Made by a program: the position numbers and the translations under genes. A DNA stretch of 32,503 nucleotides from a virus. The notes under the pieces were generated by a model, which was not told the DNA's origin, made no database searches, and worked only from the letters and a program-made list of their open reading frames with translations. Shown here piece by piece: positions 15,958-22,256 of the stretch; the stretch's first letter is position 1, and each line of letters begins with the position of its first letter. The stretch covers positions 1 to 32,503 of the IMG/VR virus record IMGVR_UViG_3300027747_001521; one strand, 5' to 3'.

Positions 15958-15968
15958 GGTGTCGGTTT
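15921..15968 (-). repeat. 21-bp tandem duplication over the nuclease start
   Basis: Units 15921-15941 and 15942-15962 are identical and 15963-15968 begins a third copy. The duplicated unit includes the start codon, so the protein begins MNIETDTMNIET with two possible starts in the same frame. The helicase stop lies in the upstream unit. Confidence 0.95.
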
Positions 15969-17252
15969 ATTGTGTAACGTATCCATTGTCAACCGTTTTT
16001 CCTCCATCTTTTTTATAATCTTCTCCTCAATTGTTTTTGAAGCAATCAGAACTCGCTGAACTACGGGGCTTTTCGCGCCTGCACGGTGTACCCGACCTAA
16101 CGTCTGAATGTAATCCTTCACGTTGAACGTCGGCGAGATTAGGCTCATTCTCGGATGCCCACCTTCTGTATCATGTAGAGAAACACCGACCCCACCTGCT
16201 GCGATATTGCAGAGAATGACATTCGTTTGGTTCGTCTGGAACCGCTGCACATTATCCTCTCTCACCGTAGAGCTTTGCCCTCCGACGATAACAGACGCAT
16301 GGGTGAGTGTCTCGGCGAGGGCTTTGACGGTATCGGTAAAGTTTACAAAGACCGCAACGCTGTAGCCTTCGGCACAAGCATCGGTAATCATGTCAAGAAT
16401 ATCAGGCACTTTGGCGGCTTCGGCAAGTTGTCTAGCACGTAGGATCTCCACAAGGATATGCGGCGATGCACCTCCGTCTTCAAGGAACTGATCCACGATT
16501 TCAGGAGTCACGCCGTGCTGCTTGTAGAAGCGAGCAATGTCCGTGAGTGAGGAGAAGGCAAGCGGTTCTGTGATGACTTGATTGTCCGTAAAGGCATTCG
16601 GCAAATCCTTAGGCGTGAGCTTGACACAATTCGTAGAGTAGAGTTCTTTGTTAAGATGTACCAATTTTGATACAGGCCCAGCCACCCAATTATTCCACGG
16701 ATCTTTCTTGCACCCATATTGCATCATCCATGAGAACCAACTCTTTTTCTGTCCTTCAGGTCTATTCAGCGAGTGTAGGCCCAAGGCAAAACCCAACGAC
16801 CGCATCTCTGTGGGGTCTTGACAGGCCGTAGCAGACAACAGTAGATTGCAGTAACCAGCTTGTTTTGATGCGACAAGCATCTGTGAGTTCTGACTGAATG
16901 GTGATTTGCACTTATGGCACTCGTCCCAAATAATGAGTGTGCCAGTCGGTAGGGTCCAGCGGAATAGTTTCTTTCCTGCTTTAACAAGATGCTCGTTACC
17001 TCTTTTTAATTTCTCGTAGTTTGAGATAAAGATTGGTGTGACCCCAACCTCTGCGAGTTCGCGCTCCCAATGCGGGATAACAATCTTAGGGCATATCACG
17101 GCTACTGGCCTGCCAGACTCTAACGCCACATAACTAGCAATGACCGTTTTACCAACGCCAGTATGACTTGAGTCAAGTGCCCCATTGTAAACGCGTAAGG
17201 ATTCTTTTAGAGTGTCAACGGACTCTCTTTGTTTCGGGAATAGTGTTTTCAT
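15954..17252 (-). CDS. DEAD/SNF2-like superfamily 2 helicase
   Basis: Starting at the ATG at 17252 the protein has 432 residues. Helicase motifs are visible: SHTGVGKT (motif I, Lys35), DECHKC (motif II), LLLSAT (motif III), and late in the protein a QTLGRVHRAG segment (motif VI). It would unwind or translocate on DNA, as phage SF2 helicases do in replication and recombination. A longer frame back to 17288 begins inside the upstream gene and is less likely. The start overlaps the zinc-finger gene by 38 bases, and the stop overlaps the nuclease ATG, so the helicase and nuclease are made together. Confidence 0.9.
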   Translation of the reverse strand: MKTLFPKQRESVDTLKESLRVYNGALDSSHTGVGKTVIASYVALESGRPVAVICPKIVIPHWERELAEVGVTPIFISNYEKLKRGNEHLVKAGKKLFRWTLPTGTLIIWDECHKCKSPFSQNSQMLVASKQAGYCNLLLSATACQDPTEMRSLGFALGLHSLNRPEGQKKSWFSWMMQYGCKKDPWNNWVAGPVSKLVHLNKELYSTNCVKLTPKDLPNAFTDNQVITEPLAFSSLTDIARFYKQHGVTPEIVDQFLEDGGASPHILVEILRARQLAEAAKVPDILDMITDACAEGYSVAVFVNFTDTVKALAETLTHASVIVGGQSSTVREDNVQRFQTNQTNVILCNIAAGGVGVSLHDTEGGHPRMSLISPTFNVKDYIQTLGRVHRAGAKSPVVQRVLIASKTIEEKIIKKMEEKRLTMDTLHNKPTP

Positions 17253-17445
17253 TTTTCTTTTCGTAATAGTTCTTCTTGCAGCGATCACGTTGCTGCTGCC
17301 GTTTTACAGGATCAGCGAGACGTTCTTTGGCGCACTCTGACATACAGCGTATACAACGTGTGCGGTGTGACTCGTAGAATTCGCGTACTGGCTTGTCTTG
17401 CTGGCACCGTCTGCACCACTGCAACTTAGTCTTCGCGTAGGTCAT
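17215..17445 (-). CDS. Small zinc-binding protein (76 aa)
   Basis: The frame is open upstream to 17706, but only the part from ATG 17445 looks like protein. It has WCRRC near residue 10 and CIRCMSEC near residue 33, a four-cysteine zinc site, with Lys-Pro-Val-Arg-Glu-Phe-Tyr between, then a long Lys/Arg-rich helix. This is the short phage zinc-finger type CxxC...KPxxEFY...CxxC followed by a basic tail; related zinc domains occur at the front of HNH endonucleases, but no His-Asn-His core is present here. DNA or RNA binding is likely. Confidence 0.7.
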   Translation of the reverse strand: MTYAKTKLQWCRRCQQDKPVREFYESHRTRCIRCMSECAKERLADPVKRQQQRDRCKKNYYEKKNENTIPETKRVR

Positions 17446-17749
17446 CCTGTACCTTCTTCTTGAGCCTATCAAGATCCACCCAAACTTTGTTAAGGCGTTC
17501 CACAGCCTCTTGTATTTGTCCTTCCAGCAATTCTTCGTACTGGATGTACATGTTGCGCCAACGATCCGCTTCTTCTCTCCACAAGTCGCGTTCCGCAACA
17601 ATATCGGAGTGTCCTTCTTGCCAGATATGGCATGATCTAACTGCCTCATCACGTTCTGCAATAACTTCATCAATGCGCTTGAGCATCTGCCAGTATTTTT
17701 CCTCAAACGCTTGCGCTCTTTTCATCCAGTACTCTGTTTCAGTTCTCAT
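17426..17749 (-). CDS. Coiled-coil protein (107 aa)
   Basis: The ATG at 17749 (MRTETEYWMKRAQ) overlaps the upstream stop by 11 bases. The whole product is a charged amphipathic helix with many Glu, Arg and Trp (ERDEAVRSCHIWQEGHSD, EADRWRNMYIQYEELLEGQ). Its helix uses the same xxAERDxxxR wording as the MTxTPETD proteins encoded further up the operon, suggesting a shared origin. No catalytic residue is evident. Confidence 0.6.
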   Translation of the reverse strand: MRTETEYWMKRAQAFEEKYWQMLKRIDEVIAERDEAVRSCHIWQEGHSDIVAERDLWREEADRWRNMYIQYEELLEGQIQEAVERLNKVWVDLDRLKKKVQDDLRED

Positions 17750-17978
17750 CGTATTGGGTTTTGTAGGTTTCGTCGATTTCAGCAAGTGCTGAAACAACGC
17801 ATTTTTCTGAAAACGTAATGTTCCGCGCTATGTAAATCTTCGCGCAGATCTTCCCTGCTTCGACGTATTTCTCGGCTAGTCGTTTTTGAAATAGCAGTTC
17901 GCTGGATAGTTCCTCAATCCGATCCGCTGCTTCTGCAATGTGTAGTTCGCCAATAATTGTTTCAGTGCTTCTTCTCAT
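17739..17978 (-). CDS. Small helical protein (79 aa)
   Basis: I chose the ATG at 17978, which overlaps the stop of the gene before it (ATGA). Residues 10-50 form a predicted helix (AEAADRIEELSSELLFQKRLAEKY). The rest (CAKIYIARNITFSEKCVVSALAEIDETYKT, split by two Cys) is a short mixed region. Unknown function. Longer upstream starts at up to 18077 overlap a well supported gene and were discarded. Confidence 0.6.
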   Translation of the reverse strand: MRRSTETIIGELHIAEAADRIEELSSELLFQKRLAEKYVEAGKICAKIYIARNITFSEKCVVSALAEIDETYKTQYDEN

Positions 17979-18313
17979 TCTTCCTCCTCCCATTTTCCAA
18001 GTGTCTTCAAGAACGCCTCTGCTCGTTGGCGAGCGGTTGCAATCATTGGAGCAAAGACAGGTTGCTCTGATTGCCATGCTATAGATGTGAGCATTCGTGC
18101 ATATTCTGCTGCTTTGATAGGGTTTAAGTTCTTCTCAGCATCGTGCATTGCGTTAAGGCATCCTGCACAGTTTGGGACTCTGTGTCCAATAAAATTTACC
18201 GCGACCTTAGTGCCATTGGGATCTTCCCAGTATGGCTCGTAGTCTGGATCATTATCCACAAATCTCCATCCGCGCAGCATTGCGATTGCTTTGTTGATTT
18301 GTTCGTTAGTCAT
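17975..18313 (-). CDS. Phage protein resembling the ABA-sandwich family (112 aa)
   Basis: The protein starts MTNEQINKAIAMLRGW, contains NCAGCLNAMHDAEKNL in the middle and ends TARQRAEAFLKTLGKWEEEE. This order (an I-N-x-A-I-A helix, then LNAMHxAEK, then AxQRAEAFLxTLGxW) is typical of widespread small phage proteins related to the phage ABA-sandwich domain, whose function is unknown. Its ATG lies within an 8-base overlap with the 25-residue membrane peptide. The assignment rests on recollected motif order and needs a profile search. Confidence 0.6.
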   Translation of the reverse strand: MTNEQINKAIAMLRGWRFVDNDPDYEPYWEDPNGTKVAVNFIGHRVPNCAGCLNAMHDAEKNLNPIKAAEYARMLTSIAWQSEQPVFAPMIATARQRAEAFLKTLGKWEEEE

Positions 18314-18383
18314 ATTTGTAGTAAATTAGCATCATTGCAATTACCATAATTGCGGCGATTGTGAGTTGGATTGTTTCATTCAT
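18306..18383 (-). CDS. Single-pass membrane micropeptide (25 aa)
   Basis: The product is MNETIQL followed by a hydrophobic helix (TIAAIMVIAMMLI) and YYKYD. Both ends share 8-base overlaps with neighbours (ATGAATGA upstream, ATGACTAA downstream). The length of the apolar stretch fits one membrane span. It could be a real membrane peptide or a short coupling ORF. The start region ATG-AAT-GAA-ACA resembles the start of the MTxTPETD genes. Confidence 0.4.
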   Translation of the reverse strand: MNETIQLTIAAIMVIAMMLIYYKYD

Positions 18384-18819
18384 TTTGGTTGGGTGGTTGG
18401 TTAGATTTATTGCAATAATTTTCTAATAGCCACACCACTAAATCAGCATGATCAGGCCATGTGAGTTTTTTGCCTGTGGCATCCTGCCAGCGTTTTATCG
18501 CTCGCTGATCCGCCTTCCATCGAAGATCAAACGTAAGCTGAAGCCCCTCATTTGTTCTGCGCAGTTCATCGCGTTCGGCAATGGCGGCATCAAGATCCTT
18601 TTGCAGCTTCTTCGCATAATCCCAAATGGTTCCGTTTGGGTCCATCATCTCGCAGCCTAAGTCTTTGTTTTGCTGGATGAATTTAGCTTTCCACACATCC
18701 AGTTCAGCAATAGCGGTATCGCGTTCGCGTTCTAGTTTGCGAGCGCATGAGGATGGAACTACTTCCAGTCCGCCGACTCCCCACCCGCACCATGAGTCTG
18801 TTTCTGGTGTGTCAGTCAT
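18376..18819 (-). CDS. MTDTPETD-type coiled-coil protein, copy 1 (147 aa)
   Basis: The N-terminus MTDTPETD is shared with the products of 19041-19406 and 19790-20128. All three then have a Cys or Gly-rich loop, an A(R/K)KLExERD helix and further AERD-type coiled coil. Here the C-terminus is QPPNQNE. Short phage proteins opening TPxTD before a ARxLERE helix are common in uncultured phages and have no known function. The ATG lies in an ATGACTGA overlap with the previous gene. Confidence 0.65.
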   Translation of the reverse strand: MTDTPETDSWCGWGVGGLEVVPSSCARKLERERDTAIAELDVWKAKFIQQNKDLGCEMMDPNGTIWDYAKKLQKDLDAAIAERDELRRTNEGLQLTFDLRWKADQRAIKRWQDATGKKLTWPDHADLVVWLLENYCNKSNQPPNQNE

Positions 18820-19048
18820 TTTGCTTGGTTGGTTGGTTATCCTGTGCAGTTAGGTACTGAATAACGCGACGTATCCCCGACACATTTCCATTAAACGGAA
18901 ATCCGATGCACACGCCGCGACTCAAATCGTCCCCTTGGGTGATATAGATCTCATTGTCATGTGCAGTGTAGTGCAGTCCACCATCGTGTTTTTCGAGTGC
19001 GTTAGCAATATCTTTCAGCATTTCTAGTATTTTTTGTTCTTTAGTCAT
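18812..19048 (-). CDS. Small early-operon protein (78 aa)
   Basis: The product starts with a helix (KEQKILEMLKDIANALEK), then an His/Gly-rich strand region (GGLHYTAHDNEIYITQGDD) and a short hydrophobic end (VCIGFPFNGNVSGIRRVIQYL). It sits between two MTxTPETD paralogues, with an 8-base overlap on each side. Unknown function; the sequence does not resemble its neighbours. Confidence 0.55.
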   Translation of the reverse strand: MTKEQKILEMLKDIANALEKHDGGLHYTAHDNEIYITQGDDLSRGVCIGFPFNGNVSGIRRVIQYLTAQDNQPTKQND

Positions 19049-19406
19049 CTTGGTTGGTTAGCTTTACTGCCGCCAACGCTGCGTCAGCTCTGGCGATGTT
19101 GTTCTCAATATCTTTATAGCGTTTGCCATAATCACATCGCGGTTCGTTTTTCCACCAAGAGCGTTCCTCCAATAGCTCGATGGAATCTTCTCTGCATTCT
19201 TCTAATGCTTTAGCCAGCCTGTCCCGCTGCTGCCTCGCCTCATTTCGCTCATTAAGTGCGCGGATGGAGTCAGTATCTGCTTGCCGCCAGTCGCTCAGTG
19301 CGTTGTCGCGTTCGCATTCCAGCTTGCGAGCTAAACCAGATCGAACTACCATATCGTTTGGAGTGATCCCCCATTCTGCTGCATCTGTTTCTGGTGTCTC
19401 AGTCAT
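19041..19406 (-). CDS. MTETPETD-type coiled-coil protein, copy 2 (121 aa)
   Basis: It begins MTETPETDA and continues VVRSGLARKLECERD, like copy 1 (VVPSSCARKLERERD). The remainder is a Glu/Arg-rich coiled coil (NERNEARQQRDRLAKALEE) with a terminal Ala-rich helix. It is coupled upstream by ATGA and downstream by ATGACTAA. The three paralogues are in the same orientation with unrelated genes between them, suggesting duplication followed by insertion, or movement as cassettes. Confidence 0.65.
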   Translation of the reverse strand: MTETPETDAAEWGITPNDMVVRSGLARKLECERDNALSDWRQADTDSIRALNERNEARQQRDRLAKALEECREDSIELLEERSWWKNEPRCDYGKRYKDIENNIARADAALAAVKLTNQDD

Positions 19407-19768
19407 TTTGGTTGAAATGGAATTGGAAGAGAAGTAATCTCAAATAGCAGCCCATAGTGCGAATGATCTTTGAATAGTTCTGGTCGATCTGTTGCCCACA
19501 GCCCAATCGTTGTAGACTCATGGTGCTCCAGTTGTTTTAGCCGTTTAGTTGCGGCAACTGCTTCAAGATTCGTGTGTGGAATGTCTTGAAGCTCGCATAC
19601 CATGACGCACAGCGCGGCTGACATGTCGGGATTTTTGTAAACCTCAGAGACGAGATGATAATAGATCGCAAGATGATGCGATAAATCGTATTGCATTGTC
19701 GCATTGGGGTATTGGAGTTCCACCGTTTTAGTGGAATCGTTGATAGTAATTGAACGTCCTTTTATCAT
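19403..19768 (-). CDS. Early-operon protein, unknown (121 aa)
   Basis: The protein is a soluble mixed alpha/beta product with strands at the start (GRSITINDSTKTVELQY), a His-rich middle helix (YDLSHHLAIYYHLVSEV) and a hydrophobic terminal strand. No family is recognised. The ATG overlaps the stop of a ten-codon relic reading ITETPRKLKI, and its own TGA overlaps the start of copy 2. Confidence 0.55.
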   Translation of the reverse strand: MIKGRSITINDSTKTVELQYPNATMQYDLSHHLAIYYHLVSEVYKNPDMSAALCVMVCELQDIPHTNLEAVAATKRLKQLEHHESTTIGLWATDRPELFKDHSHYGLLFEITSLPIPFQPK

Positions 19769-19797
19769 ATTTTTAATTTTCTTGGTGTTTCAGTAAT
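19765..19797 (-). pseudogene. Relic of a fourth MTETP gene start
   Basis: In the frame that ends in ATGA overlap with the next gene, the codons read I-T-E-T-P-R-K-L-K-I-stop, the same as MTETP starts but with ATT for ATG. The preceding bases CCACCCAACCAAAAT are those found before the complete copies. It is either a decayed gene or an ATT-started coupling peptide. Confidence 0.45.
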
Positions 19798-20128
19798 TTT
19801 GGTTGGGTGGTAATAGGGTCATCAAAGACTCAAATGCCTGTTGGGTATGATAGCGGCCTTTAGTATCGCGCAGATTTATGATCGCTTGGAATAACACGTC
19901 GCGCTCGGCAATGGCAGCGTTGCGTTCATGGATCAACTTTAGCGACCACTTGCAGGGTGCTTGACCGTTCTGGCACAGGTCGACTTCGTTAAACCGAGAC
20001 CGCGCCTCATCGCGTTCGCTTTCTAGCTTCTTTGCGTGATCTAGCATCTTGCTGAAGTCATCTCCATCGCGATAGGGAGTATCCCATATTTCATCCCTGA
20101 GAGCATCTGTTTCTGGTGTGTCAGTCAT
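19790..20128 (-). CDS. MTDTPETD-type coiled-coil protein, copy 3 (112 aa)
   Basis: The ATG at 20128 overlaps the TGA of the previous gene and yields MTDTPETDALRDEIWD. A helix AKKLESERDEARSRFNEV follows, then two cysteines (LCQNGQAPCKW) and a second AERD helix. It ends PPNQNY, nearly the same C-terminus as copy 1 (PPNQNE). Longer in-frame starts run through the upstream gene and are unlikely. Confidence 0.65.
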   Translation of the reverse strand: MTDTPETDALRDEIWDTPYRDGDDFSKMLDHAKKLESERDEARSRFNEVDLCQNGQAPCKWSLKLIHERNAAIAERDVLFQAIINLRDTKGRYHTQQAFESLMTLLPPNQNY

Positions 20129-20388
20129 TCCAGCACCTCCTGCACTGTGATGCGTTCCCAATTTGAATCGCTTCGATTTTGATGGCAAATTTGATGGGTA
20201 TGTTTGTTGATGTATATTACAAACGTGCGCGGTTCTGGCTTGATTCGGTAATGTTTTAGCTCATCCCAAAAAGATATATCTTCTTCAACATCGTCCCACC
20301 TTCCATCATAAGGACTGTGTTGGATTGTTTTCCCATCTGCCAATGCCTGCACAAGTGGCAGGTATAAGTATGCGTTTTCTTTGTTCAT
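20125..20388 (-). CDS. Conserved small phage protein with YRIKPEPR motif (87 aa)
   Basis: The product has the layout of a common phage family: an LPLVQALADGKTIQ helix, a loop with WDD and ISFWD, and YRIKPEPR at about residue 47-54, followed by a strand (TFVIYINKHTH). Function of the family is not established. It is held between two ATGA overlaps in the middle of a chain of small genes. Confidence 0.7.
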   Translation of the reverse strand: MNKENAYLYLPLVQALADGKTIQHSPYDGRWDDVEEDISFWDELKHYRIKPEPRTFVIYINKHTHQICHQNRSDSNWERITVQEVLE

Positions 20389-20642
20389 GCGTCTACAAGT
20401 TCGATTTTTGCGGTGATTTTTGGTAAGACTGATCGTAGTACCTCAACGATGAGCAATGGAGCGCACCAATCGGTTTGGGTATCAGTTTTAAGGCAGGTGC
20501 AACTTTCATGCCACACGTCACGGATGTCATTCAGAGCGGCTGTCTCTGCTGCTTTTTTTGATGGGTATGGGCCGATAGCTTCACGAGTATTTGTTGTACC
20601 ATGGCTGGGATCGGTATCAATTATCCAGTATTCTTTTTTCAT
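20385..20642 (-). CDS. Early-operon protein, unknown (85 aa)
   Basis: It begins MKKEYWIIDTDPSHGT, has a helix (SKKAAETAALNDIRDVWHE) and three cysteines (SCTCLKTDTQTDWC) that could bind metal. A hydrophobic strand near the end (PLLIVEVLRSVLP) follows. ATGA overlaps at both ends indicate it is expressed with its neighbours. No family recognised. Confidence 0.55.
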   Translation of the reverse strand: MKKEYWIIDTDPSHGTTNTREAIGPYPSKKAAETAALNDIRDVWHESCTCLKTDTQTDWCAPLLIVEVLRSVLPKITAKIELVDA

Positions 20643-20830
20643 AATTCTTGGTAAGCTATTTCCTCAATTTCCATTAGTTTTGTGACGATTTTATGGGCAA
20701 CATCCAATGTCATAAGTGAGTTTTTTCCCTCTGGAAAATCTACCCCATTGAGTTTCATGATCCAAAGTGACGAGTTAGGCTCCTCAGTGCTTTCGGTCTG
20801 GTCATCCCAGAGTGTTAATGTTATTTTCAT
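20639..20830 (-). CDS. Early-operon protein, unknown (63 aa)
   Basis: A small acidic protein (MKITLTLWDDQTESTEEP...) with a C-terminal helix (LDVAHKIVTKLMEIEEIAYQ). Its ATG overlaps the TGA of a 21-residue micro-ORF, continuing the stop/start chain. No motif suggests a function. Confidence 0.5.
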   Translation of the reverse strand: MKITLTLWDDQTESTEEPNSSLWIMKLNGVDFPEGKNSLMTLDVAHKIVTKLMEIEEIAYQEL

Positions 20831-20892
20831 GCTTGTGTTTCGGTTTTAGTAGAGTGGCGGCCCGTTGACTTTCTGCTAGTTTGGAGGAGCAT
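20827..20892 (-). CDS. Micro-ORF coupled to next gene (21 aa)
   Basis: ATG at 20892, basic product MLLQTSRKSTG...TQA, ending in an ATGA overlap with the gene at 20830. The overlap is the reason to think it is translated; the product itself has no recognisable feature. It may serve only to bring ribosomes to the next start. Confidence 0.3.
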   Translation of the reverse strand: MLLQTSRKSTGRHSTKTETQA

Positions 20893-20899
20893 GGAACCT

Positions 20900-20967
20900 T
20901 TACATTGTGGGACGGGCCACGCCCACAACAGCACCAACGGAATCAGTCATAGTTCTTTTGCCAGCAT
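20900..20967 (-). other. Two linked micro-ORFs over a small inverted repeat
   Basis: MLAKEL (20947-20967) overlaps by ATGA a 16-codon frame beginning MTDSVGAVV (20900-20950). The MTDS start recalls the MTDT starts of the paralogues. An inverted repeat TTGTGGG/CCCACAA lies at 20905-20911 and 20922-20928. Together with the micro-ORF at 20827 they nearly fill the only long gap (165 nt) in this part of the operon. Coding status is uncertain. Confidence 0.3.
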
Positions 20968-20995
20968 AGCGCAAGAAAAATTTCAAATTATTTTC

Positions 20996-21367
20996 TTATT
21001 GGCAGCTTTCGCAGTCAGGATCAGTAAGCGCACAGGCTTCGCCCAACGGCTCATCCAGATCATCGTCAACGGACTCAACATGGATAAGCGTTGCGCCTTC
21101 GTTGCTTACAATCCGTTTAATGCGGCGGTTCGGCAAATCATTATGGTACTTCTGTGCAATGGAGCCGACACCGATAAATGGTCCTCCTGCTGGATCAATG
21201 TAGCTCAAGCCCTGTTTGCCTGTTGGGTCGTCGGCAAATCCGCCACAACGAACAACATCTCCATAGCCTTCAAATTTTAGCTGGAACAGTGAATCCGAAA
21301 GCGGGATCGCTGTACAGGTGTGCGTGCCGTAATGGCCTTTAATCTTAATGGGATCTGGTATTCTCAT
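20996..21367 (-). CDS. Early-operon protein with Cys-rich C-terminus (123 aa)
   Basis: The protein is mostly beta (TAIPLSDSLFQLKFEGYGD, GGPFIGVGSIAQKY) with an Asp/Glu-rich and Cys-rich end (ACALTDPDCESCQ) that could bind metal. I do not recognise it. It follows the MazZ-like gene after 37 nt and precedes the micro-ORF region. A long frame on the plus strand at 20891-21280 is the antisense shadow of this gene. Confidence 0.6.
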   Translation of the reverse strand: MRIPDPIKIKGHYGTHTCTAIPLSDSLFQLKFEGYGDVVRCGGFADDPTGKQGLSYIDPAGGPFIGVGSIAQKYHNDLPNRRIKRIVSNEGATLIHVESVDDDLDEPLGEACALTDPDCESCQ

Positions 21368-21404
21368 TGGTCAGTAAAATTAGTGGTTTTAGTGTGCAGT
21401 AAAA

Positions 21405-22031
21405 TCAATAGGGATCTTGCCATTGAATTTCGCAGTCTTCGCAGATTAAGCCAAACATGAAGTGGTAAACTTTGATCCTGCCGCAAGTGCAGAGATCAGG
21501 CTCGTTCGCTTCCACTTTGCGGCGGTACTTTGCCTCACCAGTATTGCGAATCGACATATGCCCAACATGTGTAAAGAACCATTCATCTACTGGTTCCGCA
21601 TAGAACTGATCGCCTTCTTGTACAATCTCTCCTACCTCAAGAAGCCTGTACTCTGTATGCTGAATCGGCATAGGCTTATCCATTTTACTCGCAGCCGTAT
21701 TGGGCGGCGTAATGTTCCGATCATCCTGCAACGTGCCGCAGAAACCTGCATCAAGTAAGATGTTACAGCTACAGGCAACGTGTGCCAGATGGCTGATGCC
21801 AGATTCAGGATCGACTGTTTCGCCGTCACGCCATGCGTTAAGGTGTCGCAAGATAGCGTTGACGTAGGTGCTGGCACATACTCCAGTTTTACGCCAGTTG
21901 AAAGGACCGTATTTTTCTGCGCCTAACTTATGTACCCACGCGGTTTGCTCCATTGCGTAGGAGGGGATTAAGCCTAATGGCGTTTTAAGTGCGCCTGCTG
22001 CGCCTTTGGGGTCGTTGTATTGTGTGTTCAT
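21405..22031 (-). CDS. MazZ-like dATP/dGTP diphosphohydrolase domain fused to two small modules
   Basis: Residues 15-95 match the phage dATP/dGTP diphosphohydrolase N-terminal domain: KTPLGLIPSYAMEQTAWVH, then GAEKYGPFNWRK (residues 37-48), RHLNAWRDGE and DPESGISHLAHV with the metal-binding type Glu/Asp/His set. Such enzymes remove pyrophosphate from purine dNTPs. Residues 126-172 form a second module (YRLLEVGEIVQEGDQFY ... YRRKV) seen as an independent small protein in phages, and residues 181-200 hold CTC and CEDC, a zinc-ribbon-like pair. The start at 22031 lies in a repeated 17-bp element and overlaps a short upstream frame by ATGA. Confidence 0.75.
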   Translation of the reverse strand: MNTQYNDPKGAAGALKTPLGLIPSYAMEQTAWVHKLGAEKYGPFNWRKTGVCASTYVNAILRHLNAWRDGETVDPESGISHLAHVACSCNILLDAGFCGTLQDDRNITPPNTAASKMDKPMPIQHTEYRLLEVGEIVQEGDQFYAEPVDEWFFTHVGHMSIRNTGEAKYRRKVEANEPDLCTCGRIKVYHFMFGLICEDCEIQWQDPY

Positions 22032-22105
22032 AAAGTAGATGTGAATTCTGCTGGAGCATATCGTGTCCAAAAAGCATCTTCGGATTCTAGCTTTGCTTCA
22101 AGCAC
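22028..22105 (-). CDS. Fragmentary helical ORF coupled to MazZ-like gene (25 aa)
   Basis: A frame ending in ATGA overlap with the MazZ-like ATG reads VLEAKLESEDAFW...FTSTL and continues upstream as protein-like, charged helix (TDYDHAIKRIKRLEA) without any ATG. GTG at 22105 is the nearest plausible start. It may be the tail of a gene that lost its beginning. Confidence 0.3.
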   Translation of the reverse strand: MLEAKLESEDAFWTRYAPAEFTSTL

Positions 22106-22155
22106 GGCTTCAAGCCTTTTGATCCGTTTGATTGCATGATCATAATCGGTCTTTG

Positions 22156-22256
22156 CTACAAATAGTCTATATCTTGATGCGCTAACTGATGACTCTGTTT
22201 GAATAATAACTTGTGGATCTTAACTTTCTTCATACCTTATTGTATTGTGTGTTCAT
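22156..22256 (-). other. Micro-ORF pair after RNA ligase
   Basis: The RNA ligase TGA overlaps an ATG that opens MNTQYNKV (22230-22256), whose stop overlaps an ATG opening a 25-residue basic frame MKKVKIHKLLFKQ... (22156-22233). The first peptide is a duplicate of the start of the MazZ-like protein. Translation is suggested only by the overlaps. Confidence 0.3.

Larger units (their letters stand above)
22015..22256 (-). repeat. 17-bp direct repeat flanking a 225-bp segment
   Basis: The same 17 bases (coding MNTQY plus two bases) occur at 22015-22031, where they start the MazZ-like gene, and at 22240-22256, where they overlap the RNA ligase stop. The start-to-start distance is 225 bp. The arrangement looks as if a segment entered between the ligase and its former direct neighbour. 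Confidence 0.8.

Noticed and set aside
17446-17706. N-terminal extension of the zinc-binding protein
   Set aside because: This part overlaps the coiled-coil gene in another frame and has irregular composition. The zinc motifs begin only after the ATG at 17445.
20905-20928. Intrinsic terminator at the TTGTGGG/CCCACAA inverted repeat
   Set aside because: The stem is only 7 bp with a 10-nt loop and no T-run on the minus strand, so it was recorded only as an inverted repeat.
20891-21280. 129-residue plus-strand open frame
   Set aside because: It is antisense to a better supported early gene, lies in a consistently minus-strand operon and has no promoter of the TTGAC type before it (a TTGACT at about 20865 lacks a -10).
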